A stretch of 22,740 nucleotides of DNA from Priapulus caudatus (GCF_000485595.1 NW_014577537.1:230094-252833), one strand, 5' to 3'. Shown: positions 1 to 10,616, numbered from the stretch's first letter. Numbers and translations are program-made. Notes: a model not told the origin generated them from the sequence alone.

Positions 1-1015
1 TATATGTCAGTCCAATACAAAATAAAAAAAAAGAAAATAAACGATTAAGAACATATAAATCAACCTCTCTGACCCACCCACACAGAAACCAACATAAATA
101 TATAAACTATTTAATCATATCTAGATCTTTGGATACCATCTTTAGTAGATGGCGACCATTTTGGATGCCATATGATATTGGCGCAAAAAAAAAGAAAAAA
201 TAAAAAAAAGTATCGTATGGTATAAAGTACTCTTGACTAAATTTGGTATTTAGAAATATGACCAAATCACCCCCTAATAAAAAAAAAAAATATCCTGACT
301 ATTAATAAAAATTGATTCCTGAATAATCTCTTTTTTTTTTAGTATTAAACTGCTGAGCTTTGACATTGACGCCAATATTGTCATTGACCTCAAATCCAAA
401 AAAGATCGAAAAATCAGAGGCATAAATCCCTAAAAAGTGTATTATTCTGATTTAGCATTTTGGTTTTTAGCCTATAATGAACGGACGATTCAGTTTCGGA
501 AAAAAAAAAAAAAACTGTGACCTAATGCAAAAAAAGCTTCAAATACGTCAAATAAGTCACGGGGTTCTCAACCCCGGAGTAAATGAGAAAAATAAAAAGA
601 CAAAAATCTATAAATACATATTACCAAAAAATATAATATGGTGACCTAAAGGTGACCTTTAACTCAAAGTATAGATATAGATCAGAATAAGATTCCTCAG
701 ACCTTGAACTAAAAGTGATTATTAGATTATTAACTATAAAAACTAAATGACCAAAAAAAAGCGATATTTGAATTTTCATATGGGCGAAATAAAGGGGGCG
801 ACATTCCGGCGCCCGCCAATCGAAAAGATGTATGGGCACATCTGCCAAATTTTGTTGCTTCTTGAATAAAAACAACATATCCCTAACCTGACGAGTAATT
901 ACACATTACATCACAAATCTTGACATTTGTGGCATTTTATTGTTCGCTGGGATCAAAGAAAAAAAAAAAGCAAATAGTCTTTACTATAATAATTCATATG
1001 CTGAAAACTACTGTT
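1..1015. other. AT-rich sequence, nothing recognised
   Basis: Rich in A/T homopolymers (for example 187-212, 281-290, 500-513). No splice-supported coding segment, RNA gene or terminal repeat was seen. The 85-residue frame at 621-878 (- strand) resembles no family I know. Confidence 0.6.
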
Positions 1016-1435
1016 GGGATGGGATGGGATGCGATGGCATGCGATGGGATGGGATGGGATGGGATGGCATGGCATATGGGATGGCATGGGACAGGATGGG
1101 ATGGGATGGGATGGGATGGGATGCGGTGCGATGGGATGGGATGGGATGGCATGGCATGGCATGGCATAGCCTGGGATGCGATGAGATGGCATGCGATGGG
1201 ATGGGATGGGATGGGATGGCATGGCATATGGGATGGCATGGGACAGGATGGGATGGGATGGGATGGGATGGGATGCGGTGCGATGGGATGGGATGGGATG
1301 GCATGGCATGGCATGGCATGGCCTGAGATGCGATGAGATGGCATGCGATGGGATGGGATGAGATGCGGTGCGATGGGATGGGATGGGATGGCATGGAATG
1401 CGATGGATGGATGGATGCATGGATGGATGCATGGA
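1016..1435 (+). repeat. GGGAT pentamer satellite with a 152-bp higher-order unit
   Basis: Tandem GGGAT with GCGAT, GGCAT and GAGAT variants. A marker segment around CATATGGGATGGCATGGGAC recurs at 1073 and 1225, giving a higher-order period near 152 bp. The end decays to GGAT/GCAT and GATA tetramers (to about 1447). Three open frames on each strand are products of the short period, not genes. Confidence 0.93.
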
Positions 1436-1514
1436 TATAGATAGATAGTTCGATTTTTTTCGGGTATTTTCTTTTAAACCAAGCGGTCACCAACTGAGTA
1501 ACGCCACTGATTTC

Positions 1515-1541
1515 CCCGGCCAACGCCGGGTATCCCGCTAG
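1515..1541 (+). mobile_element. Candidate Helitron 3' terminus
   Basis: A GC-rich hairpin (CCCGGC at 1515-1520, loop CAAC, GCCGGG at 1525-1530) is followed 7 nt later by CTAG (1538-1541) and then T. A short hairpin just before a CTRR end, inserted next to T, is the known Helitron 3' signature. No convincing 5' TC end was found, so the element's length is open. The pentamer satellite lies about 80 bp inside the implied 3' end. A chance hairpin cannot be excluded. Confidence 0.5.
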
Positions 1542-1563
1542 TATATATATATATATATATATA
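1542..1563. repeat. (TA)n microsatellite
   Basis: Eleven TA units directly after the candidate Helitron CTAG end. Confidence 0.9.
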
Positions 1564-2051
1564 CGAAAATATATGAATGTAAAATAAAAAGAAGTGTGGG
1601 ACCATATCGAAGACGGAGAAAGTCAAATTTGATCAAATAGACATATCAATACCAGGGATCGCAAAAGAAGCATCCAACTTCGCTGTTAATAACTAAATCG
1701 CAACTATAACAGGATAAGGCTGAAGGGATATTTTGGATCTATCATTTATTACATTTATTCTCGAGTAATTACAGTTATTACCTTAGCTTATTTTTTTATT
1801 TTGCCCCCAAATCTCGGGGCACCTGCCCCCCCCCCTTTCCCCAGAAGGTTATACGGCCCCTGTGTAGTCCATTTTCAAGATCAACCTTCCCCGTGGCCCA
1901 CCAAATCATTCAGATGACCTAATATAAATACATTTATCCGTGTGAGCAAAAGGTTACGAGGTTGTTTTCGATATTACGTCTTTTTTGGTCCTTGGTTTGC
2001 CCTTTTCGGTTAAACCCCGTTCGGTGATTCCCCCAACCGCTTATTACTGAG
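1564..2051. other. Intronic or intergenic sequence, no gene seen
   Basis: AT-rich with a C-run at 1826-1836. A degenerate GGTGATTCCCC near 2022 foreshadows the 19-bp array that follows. No coding or mobile signature was recognised. Confidence 0.55.
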
Positions 2052-2125
2052 GTGATTCCCCGTTCTACCGGTGATTCCCCGTTCTACTGGTTATTCCCCG
2101 TTCTACCGGTGATTCCCCGTTCTAT
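2052..2125 (+). repeat. 19-bp tandem repeat, four copies
   Basis: GTGATTCCCCGTTCTACCG or close variants begin at 2052, 2071, 2090 and 2109. The array ends where an ATGT microsatellite (2126-2149) begins, which appears to be the 3' tail of the LINE fragment next door. Confidence 0.88.
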
Positions 2126-2245
2126 GTATGTATTTATGTATGTATATATGAACGGGAACCTAATTTAGATCGGTATTTTCCTTTTTATTTTTTGATAGTT
2201 TCCCACCGGTAATTTCACTTTATCTGGAAATTTTGTTCCGGAGCT

Positions 2246-2600
2246 TCAGGCTGATTCTAAGTAATGTTTAACCTGCTCTACCCAATCCCCATAACATCTA
2301 TGTTCATTTAGCCCCAAGATGGTGAGCATCACCTGCTTTTCTTCCAGCTGTGCAGGGGTGACCCCCCACTTCTTGGAGCCTGTCCTACATGATGTTTGTA
2401 TGCCGGGGAAAACTAACAGGAAATTTAATGCTTTAAGTCTTCTGGTACTCCCTTATTGCACACAGTGCAATTTTCTTCCCCTAACCATCTCCTGGTTCTT
2501 TTATTTACGGGGAGGCATCCCGCTCTACATTGGTACAGCAGCTTACTGCCGATTTTATTATTATTGTAAAAAGGTTTCTTGTTTAGGAAATATTTCCGCA
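2246..2600 (-). pseudogene. C-terminal fragment of a non-LTR retrotransposon (LINE) ORF2, broken
   Basis: Read on the - strand from 2600, the frame gives RKYFLNKKPFYNNNKIGSKL, then QCRAGCLPVNKRTRRWLG, then CTVCNKGVPEDLKH. This is the zinc-binding C-terminal region (CxxC...HxxxxC) that follows the reverse transcriptase in many LINE ORF2 proteins. A stop appears at 2425-2427 where the conserved F-L after H is expected. After a shift the frame resumes through GVTPAQLEEKQVMLTILGLN and DWVEQVKHYLESA to a stop at 2246-2248. An untranslated tail to about 2127 ends in ATGT/ACAT tetramers, as expected of a LINE 3' end. The copy is 5'-truncated at about 2600, so it is dead. Family (CR1/Jockey-like or other) is not resolved. 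Confidence 0.75.
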
Positions 2601-2700
2601 ACGTACCCTGATACTAAATACTACTATCTAATATGCCGGACCGTACCTCGCCTACTCCACTATAACGAGTCTAGGGAGTAGGGAGTCGCCTACGCCTACT

Positions 2701-2750
2701 CCCTAACCCTAACTCTAACCCTAACTCTAACCCTAACGCTAACCCTAACC
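2701..2750 (+). repeat. Interior telomere-like repeat (CCCTAA)n
   Basis: About eight CCCTAA units with CTCTAA and CGCTAA variants. It sits between repeated GGTACGTTCCGG/GGACCGTACC boxes (2631-2647 and 2770-2818), and CAACGTACCCTG at 2598-2609 is inverted to CAGGGTACGTT at 2770. The motif matches the TTAGGG telomere type, which is absent from most arthropods. Confidence 0.88.
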
Positions 2751-3468
2751 ATATCAGCTAGATAGTTACCAGGGTACGTTCCGGTATACCGGACCGTACC
2801 CAGGGTACGTTCCGGCAGTACCCAGGGGGACATAGACCCTATGAGCACCAGTAACTGCTGCAGCTATAGTAATCACTATGCCTTCTTTGCTATTATCCCG
2901 GCCCCCCCACTCCGAGGTCGGAAGGACCGCATGCGCGTTCCCAAAATCTCCGGTAAAGGGTATTTTTCGCAGCGACAAAATCGCAGCCCAAGAATTGGTA
3001 AAAAAGGGGGTGTATTTGACTTTCACCCGGAGATTTCTTAAAAAGGGGGTGTTTTTTCCCTCTCTCTCTTCATCTTGAATATCATAGAAAACTTATCAAA
3101 TGCCGGGCATCGTAATTCCTGAAATTCCTTTCCTGCTAAGTTTTGAAAGCTCATTCAGGATTATTTCATTTTGAAAAATAAAAAAATTGCTCCCTAGTTC
3201 CCCTCGAATCACTGAACCTGCGATCTATCACTACGTAAGTTGTATACTGGTACCCGTCGACAGTTCCTACACGGGTTTACAGCTAACGTACTACGTCAGT
3301 GTGAGCGAAGGATACGTACGGTGTAGCGCGAAATTTGTGGGCCTTGCGAAATATTTGAGATAGCCCCGCCCCCCGGCCTATCGCGCACAGGCGCACATCG
3401 CGTGGCGTCCCCGACACGACTAATCACAGCTCGTTTTGTGTGCGAAATTGGCAATATATGCTCAGATA
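2751..3468. other. Non-coding sequence between telomeric repeat and element A
   Basis: A near-duplicate AAAAAGGGGGTGT occurs at about 3000 and 3040. There are CCGG/GTACC-rich direct repeats at the left edge. No gene or mobile-element end was recognised. Confidence 0.5.
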
Positions 3469-4279
3469 TAGTCCAGTCATAAAGTGCACGTCTACCGGAA
3501 CGAGTGAAACAAGCTGGATTCTTCACCTTAATGGTGTTGTATGTCATAAAAAACCTAAAAAAAAGTTACAAAAATTTTTGTTGGTCGGAAACTTTTTTAC
3601 GGGCCACGGCCCTTCTTTCGCAATTTTCGCGATTTGGGAAAATTGTGTAAATCTGACCTGAACACTTTAATAGTCATGTTATCATGTTACTAGGGGTTTT
3701 TTTGGGACGGGGAAGTCGATCAACAGTCAATTATTCATAAATTGAACGGTTTTAATCTGCTTTAATTGCGAATTTAAGGCTCATTAAGCTCAGTCGCGTA
3801 CCAAATTTCGGTGTTTTCTGACATACTGGCAATGTTTAGGTAATGCTTTCTGGTTTTTTTTGATGCCCGATCGATTCTGGTGTTATTCTAAACACTGAGA
3901 CAGTATGATTCATCCCTAAAAAGTTTATAATGATCATTAATAACCATACGCGTTACTGTTTAAATTTAAACAAGTATTGGATTATGAAGCTTTACGAACT
4001 CGGCAAACCCCGAAGCATAGCTCGCATAAGAATCATACACATAGGATTTGATTGAATACAAACAATAGAATATAATTTGTCCTATTAATTAACAGAACTA
4101 TTGTATCACAATCGTCCAGGAAGAGTAACAAGTCTAATGCACTGTAAAAAAAATTAACTTACAGCATGTCCCCAAATCAACCGACAGCTATCAAAATAAG
4201 TCCTATATAATCATACTTATAGTACATAATTCGTACAATATTTATAACTTATAGTAAACAAGTTTAAATGCGAATAATT

Positions 4280-5280
4280 GGAAAATCATCTCTGGGACAT
4301 CTTCTTCGGCTCCGCTACCGATCCTTTGATCTTCTATCATCTCCGGTTTCCTGGTTGCCGGTTAAACTTACAGTCTGGTTCTCACAGTTGTCACAGCCAC
4401 AGAAATCAGTACACTTTTACACCCACAGCTAATGGATCTGAGCAAATTGGGAGGTGCCACTGCCTTGTCTGTGTAGAGGGGTCCATACTTGCCATCGGTA
4501 GTTGCAGCAACCCACGCCATATTCTGAGGGGTCAAGAGTGTTAAATAGGCCACTCTTGTACCTGATGGTACACTCTGAGAGCAGTGTGTACTTTCGCAGC
4601 TAGGGGTGGCGAGGGAAGGCCGTCTGTGGTCAACTTTTCTATGTAATGCTCCTTTCTTGTGCCAGAGCATTTAGGAAGAGCTTGTGGGCGGCAACTTGTC
4701 TAGTGACAGCAAGGAGCGAATGCTGTTGCACTGGTGTACATCTGGATAATGATCTCACTCCCTGCTTTAACAATCCGGTCTGTTGACTCTGCCTACAGTA
4801 AAAATTCGGCTGTGCTCGTGTCATCTTTCAGGATCTTTGACTTGAAACAACCGCGTGCTTACGAAGCCCCAAAGAACCTGATGTTGTTGTCACACCCGAC
4901 ATTGCATGGTTGAGAAGGAGCGTGTTTGAGTGTACGGCTTGGGCAAGAGATCCGATATCCAGCACGGTGGTTTCCCTCGCCCGGTTTGATTTGCAGATAT
5001 ACGCAGTGCTTAGGTGGTGAAGCATCAATAACTAAAGATGTCACTGTCGCTCAGCGACGAGCACACACACATGGCTTCTCTCAGAGAGCTCCAAATTGCT
5101 TTTCGTACAAAATATGAGTCTGCATCAGGCTAGCACACTGGCTAAACGTGTAGGAGTCCACTTCTAGGCCCCTGCCATCAACTAAGCCAATACACTTGTG
5201 TTTTTTTTTTGATCAAAGACGGCAGGCAGCTCCCGCTTACACTTAACAGTCCGCGCAACATTGTCAATCGCGCTATGATC
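4280..5280 (-). pseudogene. Broken transposon protein with CDTTS-type motif and cysteine-rich tail
   Basis: On the - strand, pieces in several frames follow one another: a degenerate stretch near 5280-5030; LLLNHAMSGVTTTSGSLGLRKHAV (about 4925-4850) in two overlapping frames; QSQQTGL and FLNALxxKKGALHRKVDHRR (about 4800-4610); then DGKYGPLYTDKAVAPPNLLR and a CGCK start. The VTTTS segment looks like the GCDTTSxxFGxGK motif of invertebrate repeat proteins with two compensating indels. That motif resembles the helix-turn-helix of XPG/FEN nucleases. Academ transposons are reported to carry XPG and Cys8 zinc-finger modules, hence the family guess. Multiple frameshifts and stops make it non-functional. 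Confidence 0.6.
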
Positions 5281-5901
5281 TATTTCTAGAGATGATACGC
5301 GGGCATCTTGTTTGTGTGTCCATGGTTCTTAGTACTGGGTTGGGCAGAATGCCATCAAAGATGATGTAAGTGTCTTCGGATGGGGAAATAGTAAATGATG
5401 TAAGCTGATTTCTGTGGCTGTGACCAAACTGTGAGACCAGCGCAGACTGTAAGTTTAACCGGCAACCAGGAACGGAGAATGATGAGGAAGATGAAGGATC
5501 GGTAGTGGACGGGGCCGAAGAAGATGTCTCAGAAGATTTTGGACTTTCCAATTTAATCGAGCTAAACTTGGTTGTACTATAGGGTTATAATATTGTTTAT
5601 TATTGTAGCTATAGCAGTTATGATATTAAAGGATTATTTTGATAGCTCGGTGATTTGGGGACATGCGTAAGTTAAATTTTTGTCAGTGCATATAGACTTG
5701 TTACTCTTCCTGGGACGAAATGTGATACATATTCTGTTAACGGACAAATTATATTTCTATTGTTTTGTATTCAATCAAGTCGCTATGTCGTATGATTCTT
5801 CTATCGAGTATCTTCGTGTTGTCGAGTTCGTAAAGCTTCTATTCAATACTTGTTTAAATTTAAACGTAACGCGTATGGTTATCTAATGATCGGATCTATA
5901 A

Positions 5902-7169
5902 GGAGTGGTTTCATCGTCTGATAAACATTGACGTCAGATATGCGCACATGCGCATTTTAAACGTGGCAGAAGCAGATTGCGTGATATTGTTCGGTACAAC
6001 CATACGCACGCACGTGTACGTACCACGCACGCACGCACGGCACGCACAACGCACACTGATGCTACAGCCGTGTACGTGCACACGCGCCACAGGTGGCGGG
6101 CACGCACGCATGCACGCATGCTACGCACGGTGTAACGTGCACGCGCCACGGACGCACGAAATGCACGCACGTGTACGTGCACACGCACCGCACTCACGCA
6201 AGCACGTCACATGTGCGTGCACTACGCACGCACGCATGCACGCACGTGTACTGCACACTTCGCACGCACGCACGCATGCACGCATCGTGTACGTGCATAT
6301 GCAGGTACCCGCGCAGTGTACATCCAAAACGCACGCACGCACGCACGCGCGCATGCACACACGTGTACCCGCACACGACAGGTACGCCGGCATGGTACGC
6401 ACGTGTAAGTGCACACAGCGACGCACGCACGCACGGGCAGCACGCACGGTGTACGTCCACACGGGCACGCACGCACGCGCGCGACGGGTGCACAACGCAC
6501 AATGCACGCCAGGTGTACGACGCACGCCGTAATACGTGCACACGCACACACGCCACACACGCACGCATGCACGGCACGTTTACGTACACACGCACGCACG
6601 CAATGCATGCACACAGGTGTACGTGCACTACGCAACGCATCGCACGTCTACGTGGCACTATGCATGCATGCACGCACGCACGTGTACCTGTCCCACACGC
6701 CGTACCGCACCCCAACGCAATCATGGCCACACACGTGTACCTCTGGACACGACGCACGCACGTACACACACACGCATGCACGGCACGTGTACGTGCAGCA
6801 CGCACGCACATACGCACGCACGTGTACGTGGCACACGCACGCCGCACGTGTACGTGCACGTCGAACGCACGAACGTGGTACGTGCACACGCACGCACGGC
6901 ACGTGTACGTGTACACGACGCACGAACGTGTAACGTGCACAGGGTTCCACAGGCACGCAGCGCCACGAGCCACACATGTCACGCCGTGAGTGCACAAACG
7001 GCATGCACGCAGCACGCACGTGTAGTGCACTACATAAACAGCGCTTTCTATGCAGAACATGTGGTCATTCATCATGTAAATGTCAAGCACAACGCTTTCG
7101 CTTCCTGCAAGCCCATGACCATAAGAAATACACGTGACCTGATCCTATGACGTCACGTGAAAGCACTGC
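5902..7169. mobile_element. Element C: satellite-carrying insertion in element A, 6-bp target duplication
   Basis: Flanked by CTATAA at 5896-5901 and 7170-7175. The ends are near-inverted: GGAGTGGTTTCA at the left against GCAGTGCTTTCA read inward from the right (10 of 12), each followed within about 20 nt by GACGTCA. The uninterrupted arm of the same transposon at 3910-3940, and copy 2 near 11870, read through this point without the insert. No coding region is seen. The interior from about 6003 to 7028 is a GCAC-type array. It behaves like a MITE; family unknown. Confidence 0.65.
6003..7028. repeat. ACGC/GTGTACGTGCAC satellite inside element C
   Basis: Runs of GCACGCACG alternate with the near-palindrome CACGTGTACGTGCAC and short variants. 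Almost every step alternates purine and pyrimidine, so left-handed DNA is plausible. Open frames of up to about 300 codons on both strands, rich in R-T-H or C-V-R-A, follow from the repeat and are not genes. Confidence 0.9.
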
Positions 7170-7708
7170 CTATAAACTTTTTAGGGATGAAATCATCACT
7201 TCCTGAGTGTTTAAATAACACGCAGAATTCGATCGGGCATCCGAAAAATAACCCAGAAACAGCATACCTAATCATGGCCATATGTCAGAAAAAACAAGAG
7301 CCGAATTTTGGTACACGACTGAGCTTAATTGAGCTTAATTGGTCAATTAACGCATTTAACCATTTTAATTTTGAATAAACTGACTGCTTTGGAATCGACT
7401 TGCCCCGCCCAAAATACCCGATAGTAACAATGTATCAAGCATGACTAAAAGTGTTTCAGGTAAAATTTACACAATTCTTCGCCATAATGCGCGAAAATTC
7501 GGAAAAGGGCGTGGCCCGTATAAAAGTTGTCGCGACGGCAACAAAAATTTTGTAAGCCTTTTTTTTAGGTTTTTATATGGACAATATCAACACATTAGTG
7601 AAGAAATCCAGCTTGTTTGCACCTCGATCTTCTCCGGTAGAGGCTTTTTTGGCCACTTTATGACTTGGAACTATATGGCGATTTCCACTTCAGCTAGACA
7701 CCAGCTGG

Positions 7709-9478
7709 TAAGAGAAGGAAGAGGGGGTAGAAGCTGGTGGAGAAGGAGGAGGGGGAGAAGCTGGTGGAGAAGAAGGAGGGAGAAGGGGAAGCTGGTGAGA
7801 AGGAGGAGGAGGGGAGAAGGCTGGTGGAAGGAGAAGGAGGGGGAGTAAGCTGGTGGAGAAAGAGGAGGGGAAGGTGCATGGAGAAGGAGGAGGCGGGAGA
7901 AGGGAGAAGCCTGGTGGAGGAGGAGGAGGGGGAGAAGCTGGTGAGAAGGAAGGACGGGGACGAAGGGAGACGCTGGTGGAGGAGAGAGGGGAGAAGGGAG
8001 AAGGTGGTGGAGTAGGAGGAGGGAGAAGCTGGTGGAGAGGAGGAGGGGAGAAGCTTAGGTGGAGAAGGAGGAGGGGAGATGGGAGAAGGTGGTGGAGAAG
8101 GAGGAGGGGGAGAAGCTGGTGGAAGAAGCAGGCAGCGGCGAGAAGGGAGAAGGTGGTGAGAAGGAGGAGGGGGAGAAGCTGGTGGAGAAGGAGGAGGGGG
8201 AGAAGGATGGAGAAGGGAGGAGGGGGGAGAAGGGAGAAGCTGGTGGATGGAGAGCGCAGGGGGAGAAGCTGGTGGAGAAGCAGGAGGGAGAGAAGGGAAA
8301 AGCTGTGGAGGAGGAAGAGGGGAGAGAAGGGAGAAGGTGGTGAGAAGGAGGAGGGGGAGAAGGCTGTGGAGGAGGAGGAGGGGGAGAAGGGAAGAAGGAG
8401 GGGGGGAGAAGCTGGTGGAGGAGGAGAGGAGGGGGAGAAGGGAGAATGCTGGTGGAGAAGAGAGGGGGAGAGGGAGAAGGAGGAGGGGGAAAGGCTGGTG
8501 GAGGAGGAGGCAGGGGAAGAAGAGGAGAAGGAGGAGGGGGGAGAACTGGTGAGGAGGAGGAGGGGGAGAAAGCTGTGGAGAAGGAAGGAGGGGGAGAAGG
8601 GAGAAGGGTAGTGGAAGAGGAGGGGGAGAGCTGTGGAGAAGGGAGGAGGGGAGAAGGGGAGAAGTGTGGTGGGAGAGGAGGGGGAGAAGCTGGTGGGGAG
8701 GAGGAGGGGGAGAAGGTGATGAAGAAGAGGCAGGGGGAGAAGGGAGAAGCTGGTGGAGGAGGAAGGAGGGGAGAAGCTGTGGAGAAGAAGGAGGGGGAGA
8801 AGGGAGAAGGAGGAGGGGGAGAGCCTGGTGGAGGAGGAGAGGGGAGAAGCGTGGTGGAGAGAAGGAGGGGGAGAAAGGGAGAAGCTGGTGGAGAGGAAGA
8901 GGGAGAAAGGGAGAAGGTGGTGGAGAAGGAGGAGGGGGAGAAGCTGGTGGAGGAGGAGGAGAAGGAGGAGAAGGGAGAAAAGGAGGAGGAGGAGAAGCTG
9001 GTGGAGGAGGAGGAGGAGGGGAGAGAGGGAGAAGGTTGGTGGGAGAAGGAGGAGGGGGAGAAGCTGGTGGATGAAGGAGGAGGGGAGAAGGGAGAAGGTG
9101 TGGAGAAGGAGGAGGGGAGAACCTGGTGAGAAGGAGGAGGGAGAGGGAGAAGCTGGGTGAGGAAGAAGGAGGGGGAGAAAGCTGATGGAGAAGGAGGAGA
9201 GGGAGAAGGTGTGGAAGAAGGAGGAGGGGGGAGAAGCTGGTGGAGAAGGAAGGAGGGAGAGAAGCTGGTGGAGAAGGAGAGGGGGAGAAGGGGAGAAGCT
9301 GGTGGAGGAGGAGAGGGAGAAGCTGACGAGAAGAGGGAGAGGGAGAAGGTGGTGGAGGAGGAGGAGGGGAGAAGGTGGTGGAGAAGGAGGAGGGGGAGAA
9401 TGGTGGAGGCTGGAGGAGAAGGAGGAGGGGGAGAAGCTGGTGGAGGAGGAGGAGGGAGAAGCTGGTGACGAGGGGAGA
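7709..9478 (+). repeat. Polypurine minisatellite, left arm of a fold-back
   Basis: About 1.77 kb of tandem GGAGAAGCTGGTGGAGAAGG and GGAGGGGGAGAAG modules with a 27-35 bp unit. Non-purines are almost confined to the GCTGGT step. Many copies differ by single-base indels. Very long frames on both strands (E/G/R-rich or S/P/L-rich) are compositional. Confidence 0.93.
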
Positions 9479-9483
9479 AAGCA

Positions 9484-10302
9484 CGCTTCTTCCCCTCCTC
9501 CCTTCTCCACCACCTTCTCCCCACTCCTTCTTTCTCCTTCCAGCTTCTCCCCCTCCTCCTTCTCCACCAGCTTTCTCCCTCCTGCTTCTCCACCACCTTC
9601 CTCCTTCTCCCCTCCCTCTTCTCCACCAGCTTCTCACCTCCCCCTTCTCCACCACTTCTCCCTTCTCCGTTTCCTCCTTCTCCACCAGCTTCTCCCCCTC
9701 CTCCTTCTCCACCACCTTCCTCGCTTCTCCCCCTCCTCCTTCTCCAATCCAGCCTTCTCCTCCTCCTTCTGCCCTCCAGCTTCTCCCTTCTCCCGCCTCC
9801 TCCTTCTCCAGCCAGCTTCTCCCCTCCTCCTTCTCGCACGCACCTTCTCCCTTCCCCCCTCCTCCTTCTGCCCCAGCTTCTCCCCTCCTCCTTCTCCACG
9901 CACCTTCTCCCTTCTCGCCCCTCCTACGCTTCTCCAGCTTTCGTCCCCTCCTCCTTCTCCACACCTTCTCCCTTCTCCCCCTCCTCTTCTCCACCAGCGT
10001 TCTCCCCTCTCCTTCTCCTCCCAGCTTCTCCCTTCTCCCCTCCTGCCTTCTCCACCAGCATTCTTCCCCCTCCTCCTTCTCCAACCACCTTCTCCCTTCT
10101 CCCCCTCCTCCTTCTCGCACCAGCTTCTCCCCCTCTCGCTTCTTCCACCACCTTCTCCCTTTCGCCCGCTCCTCCTTCTCGTACCAGCTTCTCCCGCTCC
10201 TTCCTTCTCCACCACCTTCTCCCTTCTCCCCCTCCTCCTTCTGCCTCCACTCCTCCTTCTCCGCCCGCTCCTCCTTCTCCACCAGCTTTCTCACGCTCTT
10301 CT
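9484..10302 (-). repeat. Polypyrimidine right arm, inverted copy of the same minisatellite
   Basis: CTTCTCCACCAGCTTCTCCC modules are the reverse complement of the left-arm unit. The turn is at about 9472-9496, where GAGGGGAGAAAGC meets GCTTCTTCCCCTC with almost no loop. Stray G insertions (TTCTCGCACC and similar) are more common here than in the left arm. It ends at the N at 10303. Confidence 0.9.
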
Positions 10303-10303
10303 N

Positions 10304-10361
<58 letters not shown>
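10303..10361. repeat. Single N followed by (GA)n microsatellite
   Basis: One ambiguous base at 10303, then uninterrupted GA dinucleotides to about 10361. The N at the boundary of two unrelated simple repeats suggests a contig join of unknown true length. Confidence 0.9.
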
Positions 10362-10364
<3 letters not shown>

Positions 10365-10465
10365 GTGTATGAAAGGAAATTCCTACGACCGATTGAGGGG
10401 ACATTGTGTAGAAGATCAGCGAAATGGCTGTGAGTTGGGGAAGAATTTTACCGCCGTGTGCATGT

Positions 10466-10612
10466 GCGTGTGAGACATGCATGTCTCATTCTGGCAACCG
10501 CGCGCGCGTGTGAGACATGCATGTCTCATTCTGGCAACCGCGCGCGCGTGTGAGACATGCGTGTCTCATTCTGGCAACTGCGCACGCGTGTGAGACATGC
10601 GTGTCTCATTCT
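10466..10612 (+). repeat. 40-bp tandem repeat with a 16-bp palindrome, four copies
   Basis: GAGACATGCATGTCTC, a perfect palindrome, starts at 10472 and 10512; a one-base variant (GCG) starts at 10552 and 10592. Each is separated by ATTCTGGCAACCGCGCGCGC-type spacer, so the period is exactly 40 bp. The last unit runs straight into the duplicated ECD acceptor. Confidence 0.95.
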
Positions 10613-10616
10613 ACCT

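Larger units (their letters stand above)
3469..7673. mobile_element. DNA transposon family A, copy 1 (Academ-like by inference), rearranged and interrupted
   Basis: The left end TAGTCCAGTCATAAAGTGC (3469) is mirrored on the right by CACTTTATGACTTGGAACTA (to 7673). The inverted arms are long: 3469 to about 4410 pairs with 7673-7171 plus 5895-5404, the right arm being split by element C (5902-7169). Between the arms is a broken - strand transposase-like reading frame. Copy 2 at 11450-13117 shares the ends and arms. The flanks (ATA left, TAT right) do not give a clean target duplication, perhaps through local base errors. Superfamily reasoning is given with the coding remnant. Confidence 0.85.

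Noticed and set aside
953-1523. Open frames with WDGMGW or HPIPSH repeats on both strands
   Set aside because: A stop-free pentamer array opens all frames; no start context, splice site or family match.
5404-5540. Second, + strand copy of the cysteine-rich coding tail
   Set aside because: It is the inverted right arm of element A copy 1 containing the end of the same coding region, not a separate gene.
5934-7150. Frames of up to 298 codons rich in Arg/Thr/His or Cys/Val
   Set aside because: Simultaneously open on both strands across a GCAC array, so compositional.
7709-9478. Dozens of GCTGGTGG, identical to the E. coli Chi octamer
   Set aside because: Part of the minisatellite unit; the RecBCD system that reads Chi does not exist in animals.
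7690-10372. Frames of 866, 625 and 614 codons on the - strand and several on the + strand
   Set aside because: Purine/pyrimidine minisatellite lacking stop-forming triplets; the same region is open in several frames and crosses a fold-back and an N.
10472-10487. Partial resemblance of the palindrome to a p53 half-site
   Set aside because: The RRRCWWGYYY core is not met and the halves overlap, so it is not reported as a binding site.
1-10600. Search for ECD N-terminal exons
   Set aside because: No segment matching the conserved residues before VTFTRCLYAQL was found, so they are taken to be outside the window.
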